This document shows positions 16,806 to 23,760 of a stretch of 64,000 bases of DNA, in pieces (position 1 is the stretch's first letter; each line of letters starts with the position of its first letter). The notes beneath the pieces are model-generated. The model was not told the DNA's origin, did no database searches, and was given only the letters and a program-made list of their open reading frames with translations. Source of the DNA: Ferdinandcohnia sp047246645 (GTDB lineage Bacteria > Bacillota > Bacilli > Bacillales > Bacillaceae_L); NCBI RefSeq assembly GCF_047246645.1, contig NZ_JBFOKR010000014.1, positions 1 through 64,000 of the forward strand. Direction: 5' to 3'. The position numbers were made by a program, and so were the translations under genes.

Positions 16806-16970
16806 ATGTTAGCGAAGAGTAAACGTAATGAAGATTACTACAAATGCGAGCTGCTAAAGATGGGTTTTCATAAAACATCAGATGGAAAGCAACTAGTAGA
16901 TCTAAACCTTACTGAATTAGAACAAATTTACGAAAACGAGAAATTTAAAATTGAAAACAAAAGTTCGTGA
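16806..16970 (+). CDS. FbpA-like small protein (copy 1)
   Basis: A 54-residue basic protein whose core (ELLKMGFHKTSDGKQLVDL then LTELEQIYENEK) resembles the Fur-regulated basic protein FbpA family, common in Bacillus phages. ATG after AGAGGTGAAAAAG, overlapping the local operon spacing. Role in phages unknown. Confidence 0.65.
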   Translation: MLAKSKRNEDYYKCELLKMGFHKTSDGKQLVDLNLTELEQIYENEKFKIENKSS

Positions 16971-16997
16971 TTAATAAAAGTTGAGGTGAAGAAAGTA

Positions 16998-17213
16998 ATG
17001 GGATTGCTATTTGATTCAGTAAAAAAAGTAAAACTTCACCAAGAAAAAACATATCACAAATTACTATTAGAAAGATTTTCGGAAAGAGGTATCACTCATA
17101 CTCCAGACGGAAGGAAACTTGATTTACTAACCTATGACGAGTTGAAAAGCGAAGCTGTTTTGCAAAGTTTTCGTGACATTGATACTGAAAAAGATTCAGC
17201 AAAGTGGTTTTAA
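16998..17213 (+). CDS. FbpA-like small protein (copy 2)
   Basis: A 71-residue protein with the same pattern as its neighbour (LLLERFSERGITHTPDGRKL, then LLTYDELKSEA). ATG after GAGGTGAAGAAAGTA; a GTG at 16986 is also in frame. Two adjacent relatives suggest duplication or stepwise gain. Confidence 0.6.
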   Translation: MGLLFDSVKKVKLHQEKTYHKLLLERFSERGITHTPDGRKLDLLTYDELKSEAVLQSFRDIDTEKDSAKWF

Positions 17214-17215
17214 TA

Positions 17216-17452
17216 ATGGACATTGTTATCGTTGACAGTCGGCCAGAATGGATGCGCAAAGAGGACGGAGAGTACTTTTGCAGAAGGTGCTCTCTTCATA
17301 GACATTGTTCATCAAGGTTTGGGTATGAATGTAATAGATTAGGTGGTTCAGAGATTCCGAAAGTAAGGAGTGGAGGATTTGGGCAAAAAAGAAAGCCGAA
17401 AAATAGTAAAAGTAAATCCCGTAATCGTAAAGGCAAGGCAAGAGGGGTATGA
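17216..17452 (+). CDS. Cys/His-rich small phage protein
   Basis: A 78-residue protein with a probable zinc cluster (CRRCSLHRHCSSRFGYEC, residues 23-40) and a strongly basic tail (KRKPKNSKSKSRNRKGKAR), suggesting nucleic-acid binding. It overlaps the next gene by 74 bases in another frame; both have plausible signals. Confidence 0.55.
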   Translation: MDIVIVDSRPEWMRKEDGEYFCRRCSLHRHCSSRFGYECNRLGGSEIPKVRSGGFGQKRKPKNSKSKSRNRKGKARGV

Positions 17453-17627
17453 TTCTGGTTATTTAAACGGTAGCCAATTTGGATTTGAACAAGGTAAATA
17501 TAGTGCTTGTATGTTTATTGCCAGCAAATTTGAAGGGTTAGAAAAGGTTAAAGGTATAGGACCTAAGACAATGAAGTTGATCGTTGAACATATGGGTGCC
17601 GAATACTTTCAGGAGGTTAAGAAGTGA
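17379..17627 (+). CDS. hypothetical phage protein with helix-hairpin-helix-like end
   Basis: An 82-residue protein. Its end, KVKGIGPKTMKLIVEHMG, resembles a helix-hairpin-helix DNA-binding motif. TTG at 17379 lies 8 bases after AAGGAG; a GTG at 17370 is in frame but overlaps the ribosome site. Four-base overlap with the next gene. Confidence 0.6.
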   Translation: MGKKESRKIVKVNPVIVKARQEGYDSGYLNGSQFGFEQGKYSACMFIASKFEGLEKVKGIGPKTMKLIVEHMGAEYFQEVKK

Positions 17628-18040
17628 ACCATACGCTAGAACAACTAAAAATGAGCGTTTTAACTGATGTAATGAATGAGCGTGACAGACAAGATAAACT
17701 TTGGGGAATTCAACGTCATGATTATAGTAAGTGGAATGGAATCTTAGGAGAAGAATACGGTGAGGTTTGCCAGGCAATAAACGGAATAAATTTTCCTAAA
17801 GACGCTAAGGAAACGGATGCAAGTAATTTATATACTGAGTTGATTCAAGTAGCAGCTGTTGCATGTGCGATAGCGGAACAACTTGTAGAAGAACGTCATT
17901 ATATAAAAATGCCTCTGAAAGACTTATGGACAAAGTGTGAGAAAAAAGATTATAGCGCATTGAAAGAATGGCTACGAAGGTATGAAGCAAACTTTCCTCA
18001 TATTGGAGGTGTCAATCCCTATGACACTACCAGAAATTAA
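17624..18040 (+). CDS. MazG-like nucleotide pyrophosphohydrolase family protein
   Basis: A 138-residue protein with ERDRQDKLWGIQ at 20-31, the metal-binding pair in GEEYGEVCQAI (42-52) and LYTELIQVAAVACAIAE (68-84). The pattern E-x2-E plus later E/Q-rich helix is that of MazG/dUTPase-like helical pyrophosphatases. It may clean the nucleotide pool or reduce host alarm nucleotides during infection. GTG start. Confidence 0.75.
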   Translation: MNHTLEQLKMSVLTDVMNERDRQDKLWGIQRHDYSKWNGILGEEYGEVCQAINGINFPKDAKETDASNLYTELIQVAAVACAIAEQLVEERHYIKMPLKDLWTKCEKKDYSALKEWLRRYEANFPHIGGVNPYDTTRN

Positions 18041-18275
18041 ATGGAAACCAATGGCTTTAACACAATCAGAACACCGGGATTATCACAGACAGATTGCAGA
18101 GGTTATTAAAGAACTAGATTTTATTGCCAACTGTTACCTTTTAGCAATGTCGGATGATTATTCGTTAAGTGAAGATGAAAAACTTGCTTTCTTAAGAAAC
18201 GCTCTTCAAGAAGCTTTAAAAGAACTTGGAATTATTAACAAGAAGGTGGTTATGGTCCATGAATCTCCAAATTGA
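18021..18275 (+). CDS. hypothetical phage protein
   Basis: An 84-residue helical protein. ATG after TTGGAGGTGTCAATCC inside the end of the MazG-like gene. No recognised domain. It overlaps the next frame by 17 bases. Confidence 0.55.
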   Translation: MTLPEIKWKPMALTQSEHRDYHRQIAEVIKELDFIANCYLLAMSDDYSLSEDEKLAFLRNALQEALKELGIINKKVVMVHESPN

Positions 18276-18408
18276 TGTGTATTCATGTGAAGAATGCGGA
18301 CAAGCATTCTGTGTCGAGAAAGATGTAGAACCATTATTAACACCTTGCTGTATGTCAGAACTATTTGAGTACTCTCATACAGGGGAGGTTGTGAGCACAA
18401 ATGAATGA
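18259..18408 (+). CDS. small zinc-ribbon protein
   Basis: A 49-residue protein with CEECGQAFC and PCCMSEL, a likely four-Cys zinc site. ATG after AGAAGGTGGTTATGGTCC. One of four small Cys-pair proteins in this early operon. Confidence 0.55.
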   Translation: MNLQIDVYSCEECGQAFCVEKDVEPLLTPCCMSELFEYSHTGEVVSTNE

Positions 18409-18580
18409 ACATGTTAAGAAAGCATTTATCGGGGATAAAGTAACGATTTATCATCGAAAGTCACCTTTCCTTGAAATGAAAAAGGAAGAAGCAACTATTA
18501 CTGGTAAAGGTGTAACAAAGGACGGTATTCGATACTTAGAAGCAACTGCAGGTTCTTTTACAAAGAAATTTGTTTATTAA
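18401..18580 (+). CDS. hypothetical phage protein (59 residues)
   Basis: ATG after AGGGGAGGTTGTGAGCACAA, overlapping the preceding frame by 8 bases. Basic product with alternating beta-like pattern (DKVTIYHRKSPFLEM). No domain recognised. Confidence 0.5.
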   Translation: MNEHVKKAFIGDKVTIYHRKSPFLEMKKEEATITGKGVTKDGIRYLEATAGSFTKKFVY

Positions 18581-18594
18581 GGAGTGGAAGCTAT

Positions 18595-18708
18595 ATGAAA
18601 TTTGTTAGCTGCAGTAAATGTTTTGCAGTGATCCAGGCAAAACACTCGGTTGTTAAGGAAGGTAAAAGGATTTGTCGGGAGTGCCGGAAAAATGAAACTG
18701 GCAAGTAA
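18595..18708 (+). CDS. 37-residue zinc-ribbon protein
   Basis: Four cysteines as CSKC and CREC with a basic middle form a minimal zinc ribbon. ATG after AAGGAGTGGAAGCTAT. Overlaps the next gene by 17 bases. Confidence 0.55.
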   Translation: MKFVSCSKCFAVIQAKHSVVKEGKRICRECRKNETGK

Positions 18709-18919
18709 TCAGATTGAAGTTAAAGGTGAAACGAAATTGGAGTGCTTACACAGGTGCAAACAACGTGAAGATTTATATGATTATGTCACACAAATTCACG
18801 AGGTTAAGATTTCTAAACGAATCTTTACTTACAATCCTCAGACCCATAAAAATAACATGTATTTGGGCATGAGTTTTCAAAAATACTATCGAGCAATTAT
18901 GCAACTAAAACCAAGGTAA
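18692..18919 (+). CDS. hypothetical phage protein
   Basis: A 75-residue basic protein with an aromatic C-terminus (YLGMSFQKYYRAIMQLKPR). ATG after GGGAGTGCCGGAAAA. No recognised domain. Confidence 0.5.
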   Translation: MKLASNQIEVKGETKLECLHRCKQREDLYDYVTQIHEVKISKRIFTYNPQTHKNNMYLGMSFQKYYRAIMQLKPR

Positions 18920-18937
18920 GAAAGGGGACTTTGATTA

Positions 18938-19171
18938 ATGAGAAATACACTAGGCGATTTAAACAACCATTTATTTGCTCAACTTGAGCGACTAAGTGAT
19001 GAGGATTTAATGGGGGAAGACCTCAAAGAAGAAATAAATCGAGCAAGAGCAGTATCGGAAGTAGCTTCTCAAATTATTGCAAATGGTTCATTGGTGCTCA
19101 AAGCCAAAACAACAATTGATAATAGCATTAACCTTGAAGCGAAGGTACCTAAAATGCTGGAGGCGAAATGA
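18938..19171 (+). CDS. hypothetical phage protein (helical)
   Basis: A 77-residue helical protein with LSDEDLMGEDLKEEINRARAV and a helix of small residues (VASQIIANGSLVLKA). Phage proteins of this kind often sit just before HNH genes. ATG 13 bases after AAAGGGGA. Four-base ATGA overlap with the HNH gene. Confidence 0.55.
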   Translation: MRNTLGDLNNHLFAQLERLSDEDLMGEDLKEEINRARAVSEVASQIIANGSLVLKAKTTIDNSINLEAKVPKMLEAK

Positions 19172-19761
19172 TGCATTCTTACACTTCTAAGCAAATCGCA
19201 TTTCTTACGGAAAATGTTAAAGGACGTACAACTGCAGAACTCACAAAAATGTTTAATGAACACTTTGGATTAAATTTAAAGGTATCTCAAATTAGCGGTG
19301 TTAAGAAGAGAAACAAATTAACAAGTGATATGGATTTCACATTTAAACCCGGTCATGTTCCATTCAATAAAGGTAAAAAGGGAGTGGGTGGCTGGGAACC
19401 TACTCAATTTAAAAAAGGAAATAAACCTCACAATCATAAACCGATAGGTACTGAAAGGATTAACGGTGATGGGTACGTAGACATAAAGATTGCCGATGGC
19501 AAAGGTCGGCATAATTGGAGAGCAAAGCATGTATTGATTTGGGAGAAAGAAAACGGACCAGTGCCAAAAGGTCATGCAATCATCTTTGGAGATGGCGATC
19601 GTCGTAACTTTGACATTAACAATTTACTCCTGGTTTCCAGAAAGCAATTAGCCAGGTTAAATCAAAATGGCCTCATTCAAAATGATGTCGAACTAACCAA
19701 AGCAGGTGTTATTGTAGCAGACATCCTCGGGAAAATCAGTGAGCTGCAGAAAGAGTCGTGA
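19168..19761 (+). CDS. HNH endonuclease with N-terminal helix-turn-helix
   Basis: A 197-residue protein. The N-terminal 55 residues are a helix-turn-helix of the Myb/NUMOD type (TSKQIAFLTENVKGRTTAEL). The centre carries FKKGNKPHNHKPIGTERI and the HNH core (RAKHVLIWEKENGPVPKGHA then FGDGDRRNFDINNLLLVSR). Such proteins are homing or group-I-style endonucleases common in phages; no intron is visible around it. It is followed by the convergent VOC gene. Confidence 0.8.
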   Translation: MMHSYTSKQIAFLTENVKGRTTAELTKMFNEHFGLNLKVSQISGVKKRNKLTSDMDFTFKPGHVPFNKGKKGVGGWEPTQFKKGNKPHNHKPIGTERINGDGYVDIKIADGKGRHNWRAKHVLIWEKENGPVPKGHAIIFGDGDRRNFDINNLLLVSRKQLARLNQNGLIQNDVELTKAGVIVADILGKISELQKES

Positions 19762-19783
19762 ACAATTGAAGAAAATTGTGCAG

Positions 19784-19823
19784 TAAAAAAAAGAGCAATG
19801 GTAGAAAAATCTAACCTTTGCTC
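19784..19823 (-). terminator. intrinsic terminator of the VOC gene
   Basis: Stem GAGCAAAGGTTAGA / TCTACCATTGCTC (imperfect) followed on the minus strand by a U-run. Confidence 0.7.
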
Positions 19824-19830
19824 AGTACAT

Positions 19831-20214
19831 TTAGCAATTACAAATCATTAATATATTTCCATCTAAGTCTTTAAAGTTAAAATAAGCGAAATCGCCAATA
19901 CGCTCTATTTCTCTAACAATTGTAATCCCTTTGTTTTTAATAAATTCATACGCTTCATCAATATCCTTAACGAAAAAGTTAAATAAAACATGATCTGAGG
20001 GATTTAGTTTAAACTCTGGATCAAAAGTGTGATCGTCCAATGTGAGTCCTGTCTCGGAAGTAATGGGAATGTTGTATACAGGTGATTTAACATTATCCTT
20101 ATTAAATGGTAGTCCAAGTAAGTCACTATACCACTCAGATGATTTTTCAAGGTTACTAACATGGATAAAAACATTATTTACTTTACAAGCGATAGGAGAA
20201 GAAATTGAATTCAT
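19831..20214 (-). CDS. VOC (glyoxalase/bleomycin-resistance fold) protein
   Basis: A 127-residue single VOC protein with VNNVFIHVSNLEKSSEWYSD at its start, two beta-alpha-beta modules and FNFKDLDGNILMI near the end. Metal-site residues are plausible (H in IHVS, E in GLTLDD or DPE region uncertain). It runs against all neighbours and has its own terminator, so it is an independently inserted cargo gene, perhaps expressed in the lysogen. Substrate unknown; thiol-transferase or antibiotic-binding roles are only family possibilities. Confidence 0.8.
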   Translation of the reverse strand: MNSISSPIACKVNNVFIHVSNLEKSSEWYSDLLGLPFNKDNVKSPVYNIPITSETGLTLDDHTFDPEFKLNPSDHVLFNFFVKDIDEAYEFIKNKGITIVREIERIGDFAYFNFKDLDGNILMICNC

Positions 20215-20327
20215 AAACATTCCACCTTTATATTAGATTGATTTAAAAATTCTATTAAAAAGAAGAAATACCTTTAAATTTTCAAATATTTATGTCGTAG
20301 TACGATTCTTTAGCGAAGGAGTGAAAT

Positions 20328-20447
20328 ATGTATCTCAAGTGCAAAAGTTGTGGCCAGTTAGATAATGATGGTTGTTATGTTGATGGAAGTTTTATCTGTA
20401 CATTTTGTCAGCTCGAGAAAGACAAGGAGGCTGAGGAAGAACAATGA
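20328..20447 (+). CDS. 39-residue zinc-ribbon protein
   Basis: CKSCGQ and CTFCQ make a minimal zinc ribbon, with an acidic tail (EKDKEAEEEQ). ATG after GAAGGAGTGAAAT. It overlaps arpU by 4 bases and restarts the rightward operon after the VOC gene. Confidence 0.55.
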   Translation: MYLKCKSCGQLDNDGCYVDGSFICTFCQLEKDKEAEEEQ

Positions 20448-20902
20448 TTGCCCAGATAAGTTTAAAGACTCCGGAGGTCAATACAAAATCAACGCGGAGA
20501 GCTGTAGAAAGAGAACTTGAAGAATATCGTCGGTACTTATTAACATTACCTTATGATTTTTTTCCGAAAATCACACCATCTTATTCAATTCTTCCTCCTG
20601 CAAATACAAACAAGTTTCATAGTTCAACAGAAGATGCAGCCATTGAAAGAGTAGAATTTGAGAGAACTAGAGATAAGTATATGACCAAGTTTCACGAAGC
20701 TGTTAATACATTGAAACAAGACGAACGATTTATTATAGTGAAACGCTACATGCAGCAAGATATAGGATATGATCCTGACATTTGGACAGAATTAGGGGTT
20801 GGAAAAACCAAGTACTATGATGTAAAGGGAAAAGCATTACTGAGACTGGCCTTTGCATTAAAGATAGAAGTATATAAAACAAGGAATGCGGTGAAATCAT
20901 AA
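20444..20902 (+). CDS. arpU: ArpU-family late transcription regulator
   Basis: A 152-residue protein matching the ArpU family: N-terminal helix with RRAVERELEEYRRYLLTLP and a C-terminal sigma-region-4-like domain (DERFIIVKRYMQQD, GVGKTKYYDVKGKALLRLA). Family members act just before the packaging genes and are thought to activate late transcription. A candidate target, repeated GCGAAC sites with an extended -10 promoter, lies at 22721-22787. Confidence 0.85.
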   Translation: MIAQISLKTPEVNTKSTRRAVERELEEYRRYLLTLPYDFFPKITPSYSILPPANTNKFHSSTEDAAIERVEFERTRDKYMTKFHEAVNTLKQDERFIIVKRYMQQDIGYDPDIWTELGVGKTKYYDVKGKALLRLAFALKIEVYKTRNAVKS

Positions 20903-21444
20903 TGAATTTCGTCCAGCCGATAAGAGATAAAGAACTAATTAACCAAATAAAAAAGGATCTAAAACAGGACAATCCAAGAAACTACATACTTTTTCTTTTA
21001 GGGATTAATACAGGATTACGAATTTCAGATTTATTAAAACTGAAAGTGAAAGATGTGGAAGGTTGGTATATTGTCATTCGTGAGCAAAAGAGAAAGAAAT
21101 ACAGACGTATCAAAATGACGTCTGAATTAAAGAGAGAAATTAGAGAATATATAAAAGACAAACCAAAGAATGAATACCTTATCAAAAGTAGGGAAGGCAG
21201 CAATAAACCCATCACCAGAGGAATGGCTTATGTAATACTTAATCAAATTGCCAGGGCTTATGGTCTTGAGAGCATTGGGACCCATTCGTTACGTAAGACG
21301 TTTGGGTTCATGTTCTATAAACAATTTAAAGATGTAGTTGCACTGATGAGAATTTACAACCATTCTGATCCAAAAGAAACTCTTCGTTATATAGGAATTG
21401 AGCAAGACGAACTAGATGATATGATGAAAAAATTTAAAGTTTAA
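20902..21444 (+). CDS. tyrosine recombinase, catalytic domain only
   Basis: A 180-residue XerC/D-like protein without the usual N-terminal core-binding domain. Catalytic residues are visible: Arg in GLRISDLLKL, His-x-x-Arg in HSLRKT, His in NHSDP and Tyr in LRYIGI. Many Bacillus phages carry such a gene next to arpU. It is not needed for comK insertion, which the serine integrase explains, so resolution of multimers or another DNA step is likely. It overlaps arpU by one base. Confidence 0.85.
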   Translation: MNFVQPIRDKELINQIKKDLKQDNPRNYILFLLGINTGLRISDLLKLKVKDVEGWYIVIREQKRKKYRRIKMTSELKREIREYIKDKPKNEYLIKSREGSNKPITRGMAYVILNQIARAYGLESIGTHSLRKTFGFMFYKQFKDVVALMRIYNHSDPKETLRYIGIEQDELDDMMKKFKV

Positions 21445-21464
21445 TAGCCCGGGGAGGAAACAAA

Positions 21465-21908
21465 GTGAATAGAGAAATTAAATTTCGTGCATGGGCAAAT
21501 TCTAAAATCCACCATTGCATAGAAGTTACTCCTTTTTACATCGGAGATTGTGATCGCCTAAGATGGAAACGTGATGATATCAGTCTAATGCAATTCACCG
21601 GATTAAAAGATAAGAACGGAAAAGAGATTTATGAAGGAGATATTCTAAAGGTTCCTGTTGATATAAACCAAGAAATGCATGGTAATTACTCATTACATGA
21701 AGTAATCATTAAAAAGGGAGTTATTATAACCTCTTATTTAATATCTGATAAAGGAAAAGTCTTACCTAGAGGTTATACAGCTGGGTTCCTTCTGGATAGT
21801 TTCGATTTTGATAATAAGACATTTTTATTTAGCGATAATCCAACAATGGAAACTAGAGTTGAAGTGATCGGAAATGTATATGAAAATCCAGATTTGTTTA
21901 AAGAGTAG
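21465..21908 (+). CDS. YopX-family protein
   Basis: A 147-residue protein with IKFRAWA at the start and LMQFTGLKDKNGKEIYEGDI (residues 43-62), the YopX signature, ending in VIGNVYENPDL. YopX proteins are frequent in phages of Firmicutes, with no known function. GTG start after GGGGAGGAAACAAA. Confidence 0.85.
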   Translation: MNREIKFRAWANSKIHHCIEVTPFYIGDCDRLRWKRDDISLMQFTGLKDKNGKEIYEGDILKVPVDINQEMHGNYSLHEVIIKKGVIITSYLISDKGKVLPRGYTAGFLLDSFDFDNKTFLFSDNPTMETRVEVIGNVYENPDLFKE

Positions 21909-21943
21909 AAGAAAATTGTGTCGTAAGTGGAGGTGTTTAAAAT

Positions 21944-22156
21944 ATGGATGATTTAAAAGTTTATCTTATTCGCTATCACAATAACGGATATTTCTGTAAG
22001 TCAATTGTATTAGCTAATTGCTATGAGGAAGCTGAAAAAATACTGCTTAAAGATTATAAGGACTTCAACGTTACCATTGAGATTGAAGAGTATGAGGAAA
22101 TAACTGATAAAGGAACGGCATTAACAGAATGTATCGAAATAGGTGGGCATGTATGA
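21944..22156 (+). CDS. hypothetical phage protein
   Basis: A 70-residue acidic protein (YEEAEKILLKDYKDF in its centre) with ATG after GTGGAGGTGTTTAAAAT. No recognised domain. Confidence 0.55.
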   Translation: MDDLKVYLIRYHNNGYFCKSIVLANCYEEAEKILLKDYKDFNVTIEIEEYEEITDKGTALTECIEIGGHV

Positions 22157-22193
22157 ACAAAATAGCGACATAGAAACAAGGAGGAATTTAAAG

Positions 22194-22298
22194 ATGATAA
22201 ACACATGGCATTTTATATGTAAGTATTGCGGTAAAGAGAATTTCATTCATAAAAGCTTACCTAAAGTTTGTTTGAAGTGCGAGAAAGAAAATGAGTGA
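22194..22298 (+). CDS. 34-residue zinc-ribbon protein
   Basis: CKYCG and CLKCE form a minimal zinc ribbon. ATG after AAGGAGGAATTTAAAG, an excellent ribosome site. Overlaps the next gene by 8 bases. Confidence 0.55.
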   Translation: MINTWHFICKYCGKENFIHKSLPKVCLKCEKENE

Positions 22299-22470
22299 AA
22301 TTATGAAGAAAACTCATAAGGATAGTTACTTTTTGAAAGTTCAATTAAGAGGTAATTATTCTAGGGAATCGCTTGTTAAAAGTAATGAAATTACACTTCA
22401 AACAATGGTGTTAAACGAGAAGGAAGTTATTGTTGAAGTGATTGAAAAGGAAAAATTTATTGTGTCGTAG
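22291..22470 (+). CDS. 59-residue hypothetical phage protein
   Basis: ATG overlapping the previous stop; basic then beta-rich product ending VIEVIEK-like VEVIEKEKFIVS. It closes the early operon and a terminator follows. Unknown function. Confidence 0.5.
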   Translation: MSEIMKKTHKDSYFLKVQLRGNYSRESLVKSNEITLQTMVLNEKEVIVEVIEKEKFIVS

Positions 22471-22529
22471 TTCGACTAGAAAATGAAGATGGATAAATAA
22501 GTTTAAAAACTTTATATTTTTTTAGCTAA

Positions 22530-22572
22530 AATGAGTTATCTACAAATCTAATTTGTATAACTCATTTTTTAT
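22530..22572 (+). terminator. intrinsic terminator closing the early operon
   Basis: Stem AATGAGTTAT-x2-ACAAAT / ATTTGT-x2-AACTCATT followed by a T-run. Confidence 0.85.
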
Positions 22573-22720
22573 TATGTGCATAAACATTGGTGTAACAGTA
22601 TTTTTGGCAGTGTTGGGAGTTTGACAGAATCCGGGTTATGTATAATTCAAGACGTTCAATTTTGCAATTAATGAGGGATACTCAAGATAAAAACAGTTAG
22701 CAAAACATCAAATTTTATAA

Positions 22721-22787
22721 CGCGAACTATTTGCGAACGATTCGCGAACGATTCGCGAACTAGATTTTGTTTTTAGTGTGATATGAT
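22721..22787 (+). promoter_or_regulatory. candidate late promoter with 11-bp activator repeats
   Basis: Four copies of a GCGAAC-type motif at 11-base steps (22721-22760; the last three as TTYGCGAAC) lie just upstream of an extended -10 element TGATATGAT (22779-22787). No good -35 box is present. This is the layout of an activator-dependent promoter; ArpU is the natural candidate activator. Bases 22573-22720 hold nothing else I can identify. Confidence 0.5.
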
Positions 22788-22812
22788 ATTAGTGTGTTGA
22801 ATTTGCATAATA

Positions 22813-22852
22813 AACGTCTTTCCAAAAGGAGAGGCGTTTTTCTTTTTTTGTG
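22813..22852 (+). terminator. intrinsic terminator within the late leader
   Basis: AACGTCTTTCC / GGAGAGGCGTT stem followed by TTTCTTTTTTT. It lies only about 20 bases after the candidate late promoter start, so late transcription would need to read through it or the RNA made would be tiny. Confidence 0.7.
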
Positions 22853-22868
22853 GCGATAGTAGAGGGTT

Positions 22869-22975
22869 GTATCTCATTAGCGTTGAGCAGGCTAGGGGTG
22901 GGAAGCCGAGATACTTAATTAGTAAACATACATGAGCAGCTGATATGCACCTTCAACTATTCATGTATGTTTATT
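22869..22975 (+). ncRNA. structured non-coding segment before the packaging genes
   Basis: Two hairpins lie side by side. The first pairs GTATCTC (22869-22875) with GAGATAC (22908-22914), with a nested GGCT/AGCC stem. The second pairs 13 bases, TAAACATACATGA (22923-22935) with its exact complement (22961-22973). There is no T-run and no good frame. It could be a leader RNA, a processed small RNA or a packaging element. Function unknown. Confidence 0.45.
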
Positions 22976-22997
22976 CTATGTTAGAGGAAGTGAGTGG

Positions 22998-23291
22998 ATG
23001 GCTAAAGAGTTTGCTAAGAAGTTCTATAAGTCTAAAGCATGGAGGAAATGTAGGGAGTCTTACATTCCTAGTGTGCATGGCATATGTGAACATTGTGGTG
23101 ATGCTGGTTACATACTTGACCATATCATCGAGCTCAATCCAGATAACATCAACGATCCTAACATTACATTGAACCATGAGAACCTTCAGTATCTTTGTCT
23201 TGAATGTCATAACAAAAAGACATTTAGAAAGTATGAACCGGTTGTAGAAGGATTAATGTTTGACGAGAACGGTGATTTGGTACAGGCATAG
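22998..23291 (+). CDS. HNH endonuclease (packaging-associated)
   Basis: A 97-residue HNH protein: FYKSKAWRKCRESYI, CEHCGDAGYILDHIIELN, and LQYLCLECHNKKT contain the zinc cysteines and the H-N-H catalytic core. This type sits directly before the terminase genes in cos phages and is needed with TerL for genome cutting. Position here is typical. ATG after GGAAGTGAGTGG. Confidence 0.9.
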   Translation: MAKEFAKKFYKSKAWRKCRESYIPSVHGICEHCGDAGYILDHIIELNPDNINDPNITLNHENLQYLCLECHNKKTFRKYEPVVEGLMFDENGDLVQA

Positions 23292-23400
23292 CCCCCCTAT
23301 TTGTTTCTGTTTTTCACACAACTTAAGGACCGAAGGGGGACCTTCGGAGAATACACGGGTCATTTTCAATAGACCCCCCCTTCAAAAATGAGGTGATTTT
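23286..23400. other. candidate cos / packaging site
   Basis: The gap between HNH and terS holds C-rich and G-rich stretches and a perfect hairpin CCGAAGG-GGGA-CCTTCGG (23330-23347). In HNH-type cos phages the cohesive-end site lies close to this place. The cut position cannot be read from sequence alone. Confidence 0.4.
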
Positions 23401-23760
23401 ATGAGTAGGAACGATTTAATTTCCAAAGAAAAGGAAATTAAGAAAGAGATAAACAGAATTAAAAAACTTTTCAAGGATTTATCAAAAGATAGCAAACAAG
23501 TTGCTGAAGGCTTAATTGAAGAAGCTGGGTTCATGAGAGCGACCTTAAATGAATTGAAACAGGACATTAAGCAAAACGGGGCCATCGATGAAATGCAACA
23601 AGGCGACTATTCCATTACGAGGGAAAGTCCATCTATCAAGACATATAATACAATGATCCAAAGATACACAACTGTATGGAAGGCAATTTCTGACCTCTTA
23701 CCTAGAGAAGTCCCTAAACCAGAAGATGATGGGTTTGATGACTTCGTGAATGGACGATGA
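23401..23760 (+). CDS. terS: terminase small subunit (P27 family)
   Basis: A 119-residue helical protein: coiled-coil-like start (EKEIKKEINRIKKLFKDL), then GFMRATLNELK and SPSIKTYNTMIQRY, typical of P27-type small terminases that recognise the genome end. It overlaps terL by 4 bases. Confidence 0.85.
   Translation: MSRNDLISKEKEIKKEINRIKKLFKDLSKDSKQVAEGLIEEAGFMRATLNELKQDIKQNGAIDEMQQGDYSITRESPSIKTYNTMIQRYTTVWKAISDLLPREVPKPEDDGFDDFVNGR

Noticed and set aside
22461..22490. TGTGTCGTAGTTCGAC and similar TGTCGTA pieces at 20294 and 21918
   Set aside because: Three short partial matches at gene ends; too little to call a regulatory motif.
22721..22760. CRISPR-like array
   Set aside because: The units are only 11 bases with 4-base gaps and have no spacers.
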